Shown here: piece after piece, positions 6,783 to 13,350 of the stretch
Layout: every line of letters starts with the position of its first letter
Position numbering within the stretch: position 1 is the stretch's first letter
Assembly (NCBI GenBank): GCA_016207925.1
Contig: JACQZB010000032.1
Span: forward strand, 1 to 34,456
Direction of reading: 5' to 3'
DNA from: Nitrospinota bacterium
GTDB taxonomy: Bacteria; Nitrospinota_A; UBA7883
Length of the DNA stretch: 34,456 nucleotides
Position numbers and translations under genes: made by a program
The notes under the pieces: generated by a model
What the model was told of the DNA's origin: nothing
Seen by the model: only the letters and a program-made list of their open reading frames with translations
Databases searched by the model: none

Positions 6783-6866
6783 CAAGGTCCTTCGGCTTTG
6801 CCTCAGGACTTCAACAATAAGCGTGAGATGCCTTTACCGGCGCCCTGAGCGGAGCGAAGGGCCTTG
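6783..6866. repeat. REP-like imperfect inverted-repeat element
   Basis: Left arm CAAGGTCCTTCGGCTTTGCC (continuing to 6809) and right arm ending CGAAGGGCCTTG (from 6842) are imperfect inverted copies of each other over about 25 bases, with about 32 bases between. This TCCTTCG...CAGG / CCTG...CGAAGG design is typical of dispersed palindromic elements that encode an 'ERSEG'-like string when read through. It runs into the 5' end of the FadL-like gene. Confidence 0.7.
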
Positions 6867-6888
6867 CGGTTCAAATTTCAAAGCGCTT

Positions 6889-8148
6889 ATGGTTTTCCCC
6901 GCGCCAGCGGGCGCCGCGGGATTCCGGCTCGTGGAGCAGGACAACGCGGGGCAGGGTCAGGCTCATGCCATCACCGCGTCGGTGAACGACGCCGCCGCCG
7001 TCTATTACAACCCCGCCGCCATGGCGGAAGCCGGTTCCTACGCCGCCAAGGCCGGCTTTCAGTTCGTTGATCCCAAGAACCAGTACTCCGGCCCCGTCCG
7101 CTCCTTTGAAACCGCCAACGAAACCTTCGCCGTGCCGCACCTGTATGTGATGAAGAACTTCGGCGAGTCCGGCTGGGCCGTGGGGCTGGGCGCGTTCGCC
7201 AACTTCGGCACGGGCACGAACTGGAGCATGTACGACACCTTCAACTACGAAGCGACCAACACCAAGCTGACCTCCTCCACCGTCAACCTCAACGTCGCCC
7301 GGCGTTTGAGCGACACCATAAGCGTGGCCGTGGGCGTGGACTACCTCAAGGCGGATGTGATCTACGATTCGATGTATCCCTTCGGCTCCATCCTTTCCGC
7401 CTCCATCCCCGACGGCTACCTGAACATCAAGGGGGACGGCGGCGGATTCGGGTTCAACGTGGCGGCGCTGATCAAACCCTCGGCCAGCATTAAAATCGGC
7501 GTCTCCTACCGCTCGCGCGTCACCGTCAAGTTGTCGGGGGACGCGCTTATCCACAACTTCCCCGGCGCCCTGCGCCCCCTGCTGGCCGCCAAGGGCGTTG
7601 CGGGCGACGACTGGGCCTCCGGCGTCGAGGCGGACCTTAACCTGCCCGACATGCTGCAAGTGGGCGTGGCCTACCAGGCCTCCGAGCGGCTGCTGGTGGA
7701 GTTCGACGCGGACTACACCGGCTGGTCGTCGCTTGACACGCTGGACTTCAAATTCTCGAAACCGCTGGTAATCCCCGCGTCCGGCGCGGCGCTGTTGCCC
7801 GCCACGCGCGTGAAAACCTTCGACTGGAAAAACGTGGTGGCCCTGCGCCTGGGCGCCGCCTACCAATATTCAGAGGCGCTCACCCTTCGCTGCGGCGCGT
7901 ACCACGACCCCTCGCCCGTGCCGGAGGAGACCTTCACCCCGCGTCTGCCGGACGGGGACCGCCGGCTGGCTTCGCTGGGCTTCACCTACCGCGCCGCGGA
8001 CAATTTCACCATAGACGCCGCCTACTCATACCTGTGGACGGACACGCGCTCCGTGGACAACGCCGTGGGCGCGCCCTACGTCACCGTGGACGGCGACTAT
8101 AAATCCACCACGAACATTTTCGGGGCGTCGGTGGGCTACCGGTTCTGA
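6889..8148 (+). CDS. FadL/OmpP1-family outer membrane porin, N-terminus damaged
   Basis: The protein is a FadL-type beta-barrel that lets long-chain fatty acids or aromatic hydrocarbons cross the outer membrane. The mature N-terminus 'GFRLVEQDNAGQGQAHA' followed by 'VNDAAAVYYNPAAMAEAG' is diagnostic (the NPA box), and the C-terminus ends in aromatic 'GASVGYRF'. Length is normal, but a proper signal peptide is missing: only its end survives ('ALMVFPAPAGAAG'). Upstream the frame is filled by the REP-like repeat ('RRPERSEGPCG'). The ATG at 6889 has no Shine-Dalgarno; the in-frame GTG at 6823 lies inside the repeat. Export is therefore doubtful unless another start is used. Confidence 0.85.
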   Translation: MVFPAPAGAAGFRLVEQDNAGQGQAHAITASVNDAAAVYYNPAAMAEAGSYAAKAGFQFVDPKNQYSGPVRSFETANETFAVPHLYVMKNFGESGWAVGLGAFANFGTGTNWSMYDTFNYEATNTKLTSSTVNLNVARRLSDTISVAVGVDYLKADVIYDSMYPFGSILSASIPDGYLNIKGDGGGFGFNVAALIKPSASIKIGVSYRSRVTVKLSGDALIHNFPGALRPLLAAKGVAGDDWASGVEADLNLPDMLQVGVAYQASERLLVEFDADYTGWSSLDTLDFKFSKPLVIPASGAALLPATRVKTFDWKNVVALRLGAAYQYSEALTLRCGAYHDPSPVPEETFTPRLPDGDRRLASLGFTYRAADNFTIDAAYSYLWTDTRSVDNAVGAPYVTVDGDYKSTTNIFGASVGYRF

Positions 8149-8184
8149 CAGGATGATTTCAACGCCGCGCCTTGGGCGTGGCGG

Positions 8185-8228
8185 GGAGCGGGACGCTTTT
8201 TCGAGGAGCCTTCCCGCTCCTTTTTTTT
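8185..8228 (+). terminator. Rho-independent terminator after the FadL-like gene
   Basis: GGAGCGGGA (8185-8193) pairs perfectly with TCCCGCTCC (8212-8220) and is followed at once by eight T residues. It lies 36 bases past the porin stop codon and separates it from the oxidoreductase gene. Confidence 0.93.
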
Positions 8229-8295
8229 GCGCCATCGCTCCCCGTTCCCCTTTTTCCGCTCCACCGCATACAATGGATAAAACTCCGGAGGCGTC

Positions 8296-9276
8296 ATGCG
8301 CATGAAAGCCCTGGCCGCCCGCGCGCCGGGCGGTCCCGAAACGCTGGAACTCGTGGACGTGGACGCGCCCGCTCCCGCCCCAGGCGAAATCCTGGTCAAG
8401 GTGGCCGCGTGCGGGCTTAATCCCGTGGACTACAAAATCCGCATGGGCTACTTCTCCGAGGGGCGCCGCTACCCCGCCGTTTACGGCTGGGACGTGGCGG
8501 GCGTGGTGGATCGCGCGGGCGAGGGCGTAACGGGTTTTGCGCCGGGTGACAGGGTATTCTACTTCGCCCCGCTCGGCGCGCCGGGCGCTTACGCGGAATA
8601 TCACACCGTCGCCGCTTCGTTAGCGGCGCCCATGTCTTCCGCGCTTTCCTTCGCGGAGGCAGCGCCGCTGCCGCTGGCGGGGAACACCGCATATCAGGCG
8701 CTGTTGCGGCGCGCGGACCTTAAACCGGAGGAAACTGTTTTAATCATCGGCGCGGCGGGCGGCGTGGGGTCGCTGGCCGTCCAACTGGCGGCGTGGCGCG
8801 GCGCGCGGGTCATCGGCGTATGCTCCACGGGGAACATGGAGTATGTCAGCTCGCTGGGCGCAAGCGAAGTGATAGATTACACCGCGCGGGATGTAAACGC
8901 CGAAGTGCCGCGGCTCACCGGTGGCGTGGGAGTGGATGTGGCGTTCGACTTGGTGGGCGGCGCGGGATTCAGTCAGGCGGCGGCGGCGTTGCGGCCCCAC
9001 GGGCGGTTGGTGTTCCTTAACGCCTTCACAAGGGATTACGACAAAGCCATGGCCGCCGTCAACGCCGCGCGGCTGAAAAATCTTGACCTTCACTGCATGA
9101 TCGTCCAGCCGGAGGGCGGGGTGATGCGCGCCTTGGCGCGGCTGGCGGAACGCGGTTTTCTCAAACCCCAAGTTGACCGGGTTATCCCGCTCACCGGCGT
9201 GGCGGAGGCCCACCGCCGCCTTGAAACCATGCATGGCCGGGGCAAGATCGTCATTGACATGGGCCTGCCCTGCTAG
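8296..9276 (+). CDS. Zinc-independent MDR oxidoreductase, quinone reductase type
   Basis: This 326-residue medium-chain dehydrogenase/reductase belongs to the NADPH:quinone oxidoreductase/zeta-crystallin group. The N-terminal GroES-like domain has 'PGEILVKVAACGLNPVDYKI' and 'GWDVAGVVDRAGEGVTGFAPGD' without the zinc-ligand cysteines of alcohol dehydrogenases. The Rossmann half begins with 'VLIIGAAGGVGSLAVQLA', the NADPH-binding AAGGVGS motif, and ends with 'GVAEAHRRLETMHGRGKIVI'. Likely substrates are quinones or alpha,beta-unsaturated carbonyls; the sequence does not say which. GGAGG lies five bases ahead of the ATG chosen here; the next ATG is two codons on. It is flanked upstream by a terminator, so it is probably monocistronic. 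Confidence 0.88.
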   Translation: MRMKALAARAPGGPETLELVDVDAPAPAPGEILVKVAACGLNPVDYKIRMGYFSEGRRYPAVYGWDVAGVVDRAGEGVTGFAPGDRVFYFAPLGAPGAYAEYHTVAASLAAPMSSALSFAEAAPLPLAGNTAYQALLRRADLKPEETVLIIGAAGGVGSLAVQLAAWRGARVIGVCSTGNMEYVSSLGASEVIDYTARDVNAEVPRLTGGVGVDVAFDLVGGAGFSQAAAALRPHGRLVFLNAFTRDYDKAMAAVNAARLKNLDLHCMIVQPEGGVMRALARLAERGFLKPQVDRVIPLTGVAEAHRRLETMHGRGKIVIDMGLPC

Positions 9277-9287
9277 GCGCGCAACGT

Positions 9288-9653
9288 TTACGCTTCGGTA
9301 AATGGCAGGTCCAAAATCTCCATGACCGCGAGGCGCGCCCGCCGCATGATCTCCGCCGGAAGGCGGGTCAAAGGGCCTTTCACCAACCGGGCGTTGTCAA
9401 TGGCGCGCATCTGGTCAATTATCAGGTCGGAATCCTTTTTCAGCCCTTCGCGCGCCCGAACGCGAACCCGGAGCGGCTCCGCGTCATCCACAAGATTAGT
9501 AGTCAGCGGGATGATGAGTGTCGAGGGATGGCCTGCGTCCAGCAACGCCTGGCTTTGCATGATCAACACCGGACGGGTTTTCCCCGGTTCAGTGCCTTGG
9601 CGCGGGTTCAGGCCGGCGAGCCAAACCTCGCCCTGCCTAATCTTTGGGGTCAC
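9288..9653 (-). CDS. mazF: MazF/PemK-family endoribonuclease toxin
   Basis: The 121-residue protein opens with 'IRQGEVWLAGLNPRQGTEPG' and 'KTRPVLIMQSQALLD', the conserved CcdB/MazF fold start (R-G-x-V-W...PxxGxExxKxRPxxV). 'STLIIPLTTNL' and 'KKDSDLIIDQMRAID' supply the second active-site region, with S and D/Q at the expected places. MazF toxins cleave mRNA at short motifs and block translation. The start overlaps the antitoxin 3' end by 17 bases, the usual arrangement with antitoxin first. The cleavage specificity cannot be predicted. Confidence 0.92.
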   Translation of the reverse strand: MTPKIRQGEVWLAGLNPRQGTEPGKTRPVLIMQSQALLDAGHPSTLIIPLTTNLVDDAEPLRVRVRAREGLKKDSDLIIDQMRAIDNARLVKGPLTRLPAEIMRRARLAVMEILDLPFTEA

Positions 9654-9873
9654 GCTCGGTGTCCGCGAACTCCGCGTTTACCTTCATGCTTTCGCCGCGG
9701 ACTTTCAGCGAAACTTCCCGTATCTTCCTGCCGCGCTCCTCGTGGCGGCTTTTCTCCGCCGCCGATTCAAGGGCGGCGCGAATGTATTGGGCGCGCGGGA
9801 CGCGCAGCTTCTTGGCGTTCCGGCTGACTTCGCTCAACAGCTTGTCGGTGAGGCGAATGGAGATGGTGGCCAT
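9637..9873 (-). CDS. Ribbon-helix-helix antitoxin of the MazF pair
   Basis: From the ATG at 9873 the product is 78 residues: 'MATISIRLTDKLLSEVSRNA' is a ribbon-helix-helix start (a beta-strand of alternating residues, then a helix), and 'VPRAQYIRAALESAAEK' is the second helix. The acidic, flexible C-terminus ('VNAEFADTERDPKD') would wrap the toxin. The ORF track begins 21 residues earlier at 9936, but that extension ('MTSGDQQLIMGCRIATHAG') covers the likely operator, so I prefer 9873. It overlaps mazF by 17 bases. Confidence 0.85.
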   Translation of the reverse strand: MATISIRLTDKLLSEVSRNAKKLRVPRAQYIRAALESAAEKSRHEERGRKIREVSLKVRGESMKVNAEFADTERDPKD

Positions 9874-9887
9874 GCTCAATCCAGCGT

Positions 9888-9920
9888 GAGTTGCTATCCT
9901 GCAACCCATTATGAGTTGCT
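9888..9920. promoter_or_regulatory. Repeated GAGTTGCT boxes, likely antitoxin operator
   Basis: GAGTTGCT occurs at 9888-9895 and 9913-9920 in direct repeat, and GCAAC at 9901-9905 is inverted to the first box (GTTGC-N6-GCAAC). Short clustered repeats just upstream of a ribbon-helix-helix antitoxin start are where such proteins bind to repress their own operon. Confidence 0.5.
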
Positions 9921-9932
9921 GATCCCCGCTCG

Positions 9933-10514
9933 TCAAGGCCGCTGTCCCTCGATCACATAGTGGTCATGGTACAAATCGAGTGATTGAACCTCGGTGAAGC
10001 CCGCGCCGCGCATCAGCGCCTGCGCCTTCACCTCCGGCACGCGATGATCCACCGGCGGGCCGCCCCGCGTCTCCTGCGCGCGCCAATCGGCGAGGTACAG
10101 CCTGCCGCCGGGCTTGAGGATGCGCGTGATCTCGCGGTGAAACGCCGCCGCGTCCTTGATCTCGTGGAACAGGTTGACGTGGTACACCACGTCCGCCGCG
10201 CCATCCTCCACCGGCGCGGCCTCCGCCCGCCCCACGCGCAAATCCACGTTGGTCAACGCGGCGAAAGCGGGTTTTGAGCGGAACACTTCCAGCATTTTTT
10301 CCGAAAGGTCAACGCCGATAAAACGCGCGCAGAGCGGCGCCACCGCCTCGGCGAAAAATCCGGTCCCCACGCCCAGTTCGACCACGGTATCATCGCCGCG
10401 CAATCCCATCGCCCGCGCCAGCAGGGCGGGATTCATCCACGCGCGGCGCTCCGGCGACTCCAGCTTGGCCCAGTCCGAAGGATCGAAGGTATGTTTTCCG
10501 CCGTGGCCCTCCAT
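9933..10514 (-). CDS. Class I SAM-dependent methyltransferase
   Basis: The 193-residue protein has a Rossmann-type methyltransferase core: motif I 'TVVELGVGTGFFAEAVAP', the acidic ribose-binding end of strand 2 'FIGVDLSEKM', motif II 'AADVVYHVNLFHEIKD' and motif III 'ILKPGGRLYLADWR'. This is the Methyltransf_11/UbiE-like layout. The histidine-rich N-terminus ('MEGHGGKHTFDPSDW') is reminiscent of small-molecule methyltransferases but does not identify a substrate. It lies just upstream, on the same strand, of the MazF pair and is divergent from trpG. Confidence 0.85.
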   Translation of the reverse strand: MEGHGGKHTFDPSDWAKLESPERRAWMNPALLARAMGLRGDDTVVELGVGTGFFAEAVAPLCARFIGVDLSEKMLEVFRSKPAFAALTNVDLRVGRAEAAPVEDGAADVVYHVNLFHEIKDAAAFHREITRILKPGGRLYLADWRAQETRGGPPVDHRVPEVKAQALMRGAGFTEVQSLDLYHDHYVIEGQRP

Positions 10515-10587
10515 TGTCGCGCTCCTTTTCTTTATCTTGGCATCCGTCCTATACTATCCCAATTGACGTTCTGGAACGTGGAGTGAC

Positions 10588-11157
10588 ATGCTGCTGCTGC
10601 TGGACAACTACGACTCGTTCACCTACAACCTTGCCCAGTACCTGACCGAACTGGGGCAGGAGGTGGCGGTGCGCCGCAACGACCAGATCACCGTGGACGA
10701 GGCGCGCGCCATGAACCCGGAACGCATCGTCATCAGCCCCGGCCCCAAGACGCCTGCGGAGGCGGGGATCACCATAGAGCTGATCCGCGCGTTCAACGGC
10801 AAAGCGCCCATCCTGGGGGTGTGCCTGGGGCATCAGGCGATGGCGGCGGCCTATGGCGGACGGATCATCAAGGCCAAAGAACTTATGCACGGCAAAACCT
10901 GCCCCATCACCCACGACGGCAAGGGTGTGTACCAGGGAGTGCCCAGCCCCTTTAGCGCCACGCGCTACCACAGCCTGGTGGCGGAGGAGGCGTCGCTGCC
11001 CGCGGAATTTGTCATCACCGCGCGCGCGCCCGACGGGGAGATCATGGGCATCCGCCATAAAAGCGCGCCTACGGAGGGGGTTCAGTTCCATCCGGAATCC
11101 ATCATCTGCGAACACGGCAAGGACCTGTTGCGCAACTTTCTGACCTTCAAGCCATGA
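10588..11157 (+). CDS. trpG: Anthranilate synthase component II (glutamine amidotransferase)
   Basis: TrpG releases ammonia from glutamine for TrpE to make anthranilate from chorismate; in many bacteria the same protein also serves p-aminobenzoate synthesis as PabA. The class I amidotransferase triad is complete: Cys79 in 'PILGVCLGHQAM', with His168 and Glu170 in 'GVQFHPESI'. 'LLDNYDSFTYNLAQYL' is the typical N-terminus and 189 residues is full length. Its stop overlaps the trpD start (ATGA). No trpE is upstream, so component I is encoded elsewhere. A TATACT at 10550-10555 is a possible -10 with a poor -35. Confidence 0.95.
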   Translation: MLLLLDNYDSFTYNLAQYLTELGQEVAVRRNDQITVDEARAMNPERIVISPGPKTPAEAGITIELIRAFNGKAPILGVCLGHQAMAAAYGGRIIKAKELMHGKTCPITHDGKGVYQGVPSPFSATRYHSLVAEEASLPAEFVITARAPDGEIMGIRHKSAPTEGVQFHPESIICEHGKDLLRNFLTFKP

Positions 11158-12164
11158 TCAAAAAAGCCATCGCCACGCTGATTGACCGCCGCGACCTGAC
11201 CGAGGAGGAGATGGCCGCCGTCATGGAGCAGATCATGACCGGGGGCGCCTCGCCCGCGCAGATCGGCGCGTTTCTTGTCGCCCTGCGGATGAAAGGGGAG
11301 ACCATAGACGAAATCACCGGCGCCGCGCGGGTGATGCGGGCCAAGGCCCTTTCGGTGGACGCGGGGCCGGGGCCGGTGGTGGACACCTGCGGCACCGGCG
11401 GCGACGGGCTGAACACGTTCAACATCTCCACCACGGCGGCGTTCATCGCCTCCGGCGCGGGGTTGACGGTGGCCAAGCACGGCAACCGCTCCGTCTCCTC
11501 CGCCTGCGGCAGCGCCGACGTGCTGCGCGCGCTGGGGGTGAACATCGAAGCGGAGGTCGCGCAGGTGGAGCGCTGCCTCAAGGAGGCGCGCATCGGTTTT
11601 CTGTTCGCGCCCATCATGCACAGCGCCATGAAGCACGCCATCGGCCCGCGCCGCGAGATCGGCGCGCGCACGGTGTTCAACATCCTGGGGCCGCTCACCA
11701 ACCCGGCGGGCGCGCCCGCGCAGGTGATCGGCGTGTTCGACGGCGCCTTGGCGGAGCCGCTGGCGCTGACGCTGGCCCGGCTGGGGGCGCGGCATGTCCT
11801 CGTGGTTCACGGCGCCGACGGGCTGGACGAAATCACGGTCACCGGCCCCACGCGCGCGGTTTCGATGCGGGATGGACGGCTGGAGATGTTCGAGATCAAT
11901 CCCGGCGACTTCGGGTTCCCGCTCCATCCGCTGGAGGCCATCCGCGGCGGGACGCCGGAAGACAACGCGCGCATCCTGCGCGCCGTACTCGACGGGCAAA
12001 AGGGCGCGCCGCGCGACGTGGCGCTGCTCAACGCGGGCGCGGCGATATGGGTGGGCGGGGTGGCCGCCACGCTGGCGGAAGGCGTCACAAAAGCCGCCGC
12101 CTCGGTGGACTCCGGCGCGGCCAGGGCGCGGCTGGAAAAGCTGCTGGGGATGTTCGCCTCATGA
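11154..12164 (+). CDS. trpD: Anthranilate phosphoribosyltransferase
   Basis: TrpD transfers the phosphoribosyl group of PRPP to anthranilate, the second step specific to tryptophan synthesis. The 336-residue sequence has the diagnostic PRPP-binding 'VDTCGTGGDGLNTFNISTT', 'VAKHGNRSVSSACGSADVL' and 'FLFAPIMHSAMKHA', plus the magnesium site 'GADGLDEITVTGPT'. It overlaps trpG by four bases and proB by four bases, so tryptophan and proline genes share a translationally coupled operon. Downstream trp genes are not in this window. Confidence 0.96.
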   Translation: MIKKAIATLIDRRDLTEEEMAAVMEQIMTGGASPAQIGAFLVALRMKGETIDEITGAARVMRAKALSVDAGPGPVVDTCGTGGDGLNTFNISTTAAFIASGAGLTVAKHGNRSVSSACGSADVLRALGVNIEAEVAQVERCLKEARIGFLFAPIMHSAMKHAIGPRREIGARTVFNILGPLTNPAGAPAQVIGVFDGALAEPLALTLARLGARHVLVVHGADGLDEITVTGPTRAVSMRDGRLEMFEINPGDFGFPLHPLEAIRGGTPEDNARILRAVLDGQKGAPRDVALLNAGAAIWVGGVAATLAEGVTKAAASVDSGAARARLEKLLGMFAS

Positions 12165-13333
12165 CGGATGAACGGATGGCCCGGCGCGCGAAACTGCTGG
12201 CGGGCGCGCGGCGGATCGTGGTCAAGGTGGGCAGCGGCGTCATCACCGGCGAGACCTACACCGACATCAGCGACGCGGTGGTGGGCGGCATCGCGCGCCA
12301 GGTGGCCGCGCTGGTGCGCGAGGGGCGCAAGGTGGCGGTGGTCAGCTCCGGCTCCGTGGCTTTGGGCGCGCGTTCGCTCAAGGTGCCGCGCCACGGCCTT
12401 TCCATCCCGGTCAAACAGGCCGCCGCCGCCGTGGGGCAGGGCAGTCTTATCTCCCTGTGGGGCCGCCACCTGGCCGCCGAAGGGTTGCAGGTGGGCCAGG
12501 TGCTGCTCACGCACGACGACCTTTCCAACCGGCGCCGGTTCCTCAACTCGCGCAACACCATCAACCAGCTCATTGAGTTCGGCGCCGTGCCCGTCATCAA
12601 CGAAAACGACACCGTGGCCGTGCATGAAATAAAGTTCGGCGACAACGACACCCTTTCCGCGCGCGCCACCAACCTTTTGGAGGCGGACGTGCTGGCCATC
12701 CTTTCCGACGTGGACGGCCTGTACACCGCCGATCCACGCCGCGACCCTTCCGCGCGCAAAATTGACATCGTGGAGAAAGTGACGGAGGAAATCCGCGCCG
12801 GCGCCGGCGACAGTTCCACGCGCACGGGCTTGGGCGGCATGGCCTCCAAGGTGCGCGCGGCGGACGAGGCGGCCAAGTCCGGCGCCGCCACCATCATCAT
12901 TCCCGGCGTTCGGCCCAATAGCCTGATCGAGGCGCTGACCGGCGCTGAGGTGGGCACTTTTTTCTTCCCTCACGAAGACCGGCTATCCAGCAAGCATCAC
13001 TGGATTGAGTTCACCCTCAAGCCTCAGGGGCTGGTGGTGGTGGATGAGGGCGCCCGGCGCGCCCTCACCACGGGCGGCAAAAGCCTGCTGGCCAAGGGTG
13101 TAGTGGAGGTGCGCGGCGAGTTCGAGTCCGGGGAAGCGGTGGAAATCGCCGGCCCGGACGGCGCCGTGTTCGCCAAAGGCCTTGTGAACTATCACGCCTT
13201 CGAACTGGAGCGGATCAAGGGCGCCCACACCAGCGACATCGAGCGCATCCTGGGTTATAAAATGAACGACGAGGCCATCCACCGTGACGACATGGTGTTC
13301 TTCACCGGCGCCAGAACATCCTCCCCTTCCTGA
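12161..13333 (+). CDS. proB: Glutamate 5-kinase with PUA domain
   Basis: ProB phosphorylates glutamate to gamma-glutamyl phosphate, the committed step of proline synthesis, and is usually feedback-inhibited by proline. The amino-acid-kinase domain shows 'RRIVVKVGSGVITGE', 'VAVVSSGSVALGAR', 'VPVINENDTVAVHEIKFGDN' and 'GLGGMASKVRAADEAAKSG'. The C-terminal PUA domain begins near residue 285 ('GLVVVDEGARRALTTGGKSL'). I use the ATG at 12161, overlapping the trpD stop as ATGA, giving 390 residues; the ORF track extends 38 codons into trpD. It is separated from its usual partner proA by a histidine kinase gene. Confidence 0.95.
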   Translation: MTDERMARRAKLLAGARRIVVKVGSGVITGETYTDISDAVVGGIARQVAALVREGRKVAVVSSGSVALGARSLKVPRHGLSIPVKQAAAAVGQGSLISLWGRHLAAEGLQVGQVLLTHDDLSNRRRFLNSRNTINQLIEFGAVPVINENDTVAVHEIKFGDNDTLSARATNLLEADVLAILSDVDGLYTADPRRDPSARKIDIVEKVTEEIRAGAGDSSTRTGLGGMASKVRAADEAAKSGAATIIIPGVRPNSLIEALTGAEVGTFFFPHEDRLSSKHHWIEFTLKPQGLVVVDEGARRALTTGGKSLLAKGVVEVRGEFESGEAVEIAGPDGAVFAKGLVNYHAFELERIKGAHTSDIERILGYKMNDEAIHRDDMVFFTGARTSSPS

Positions 13334-13350
13334 CAGGTAAGCCATCCGCC

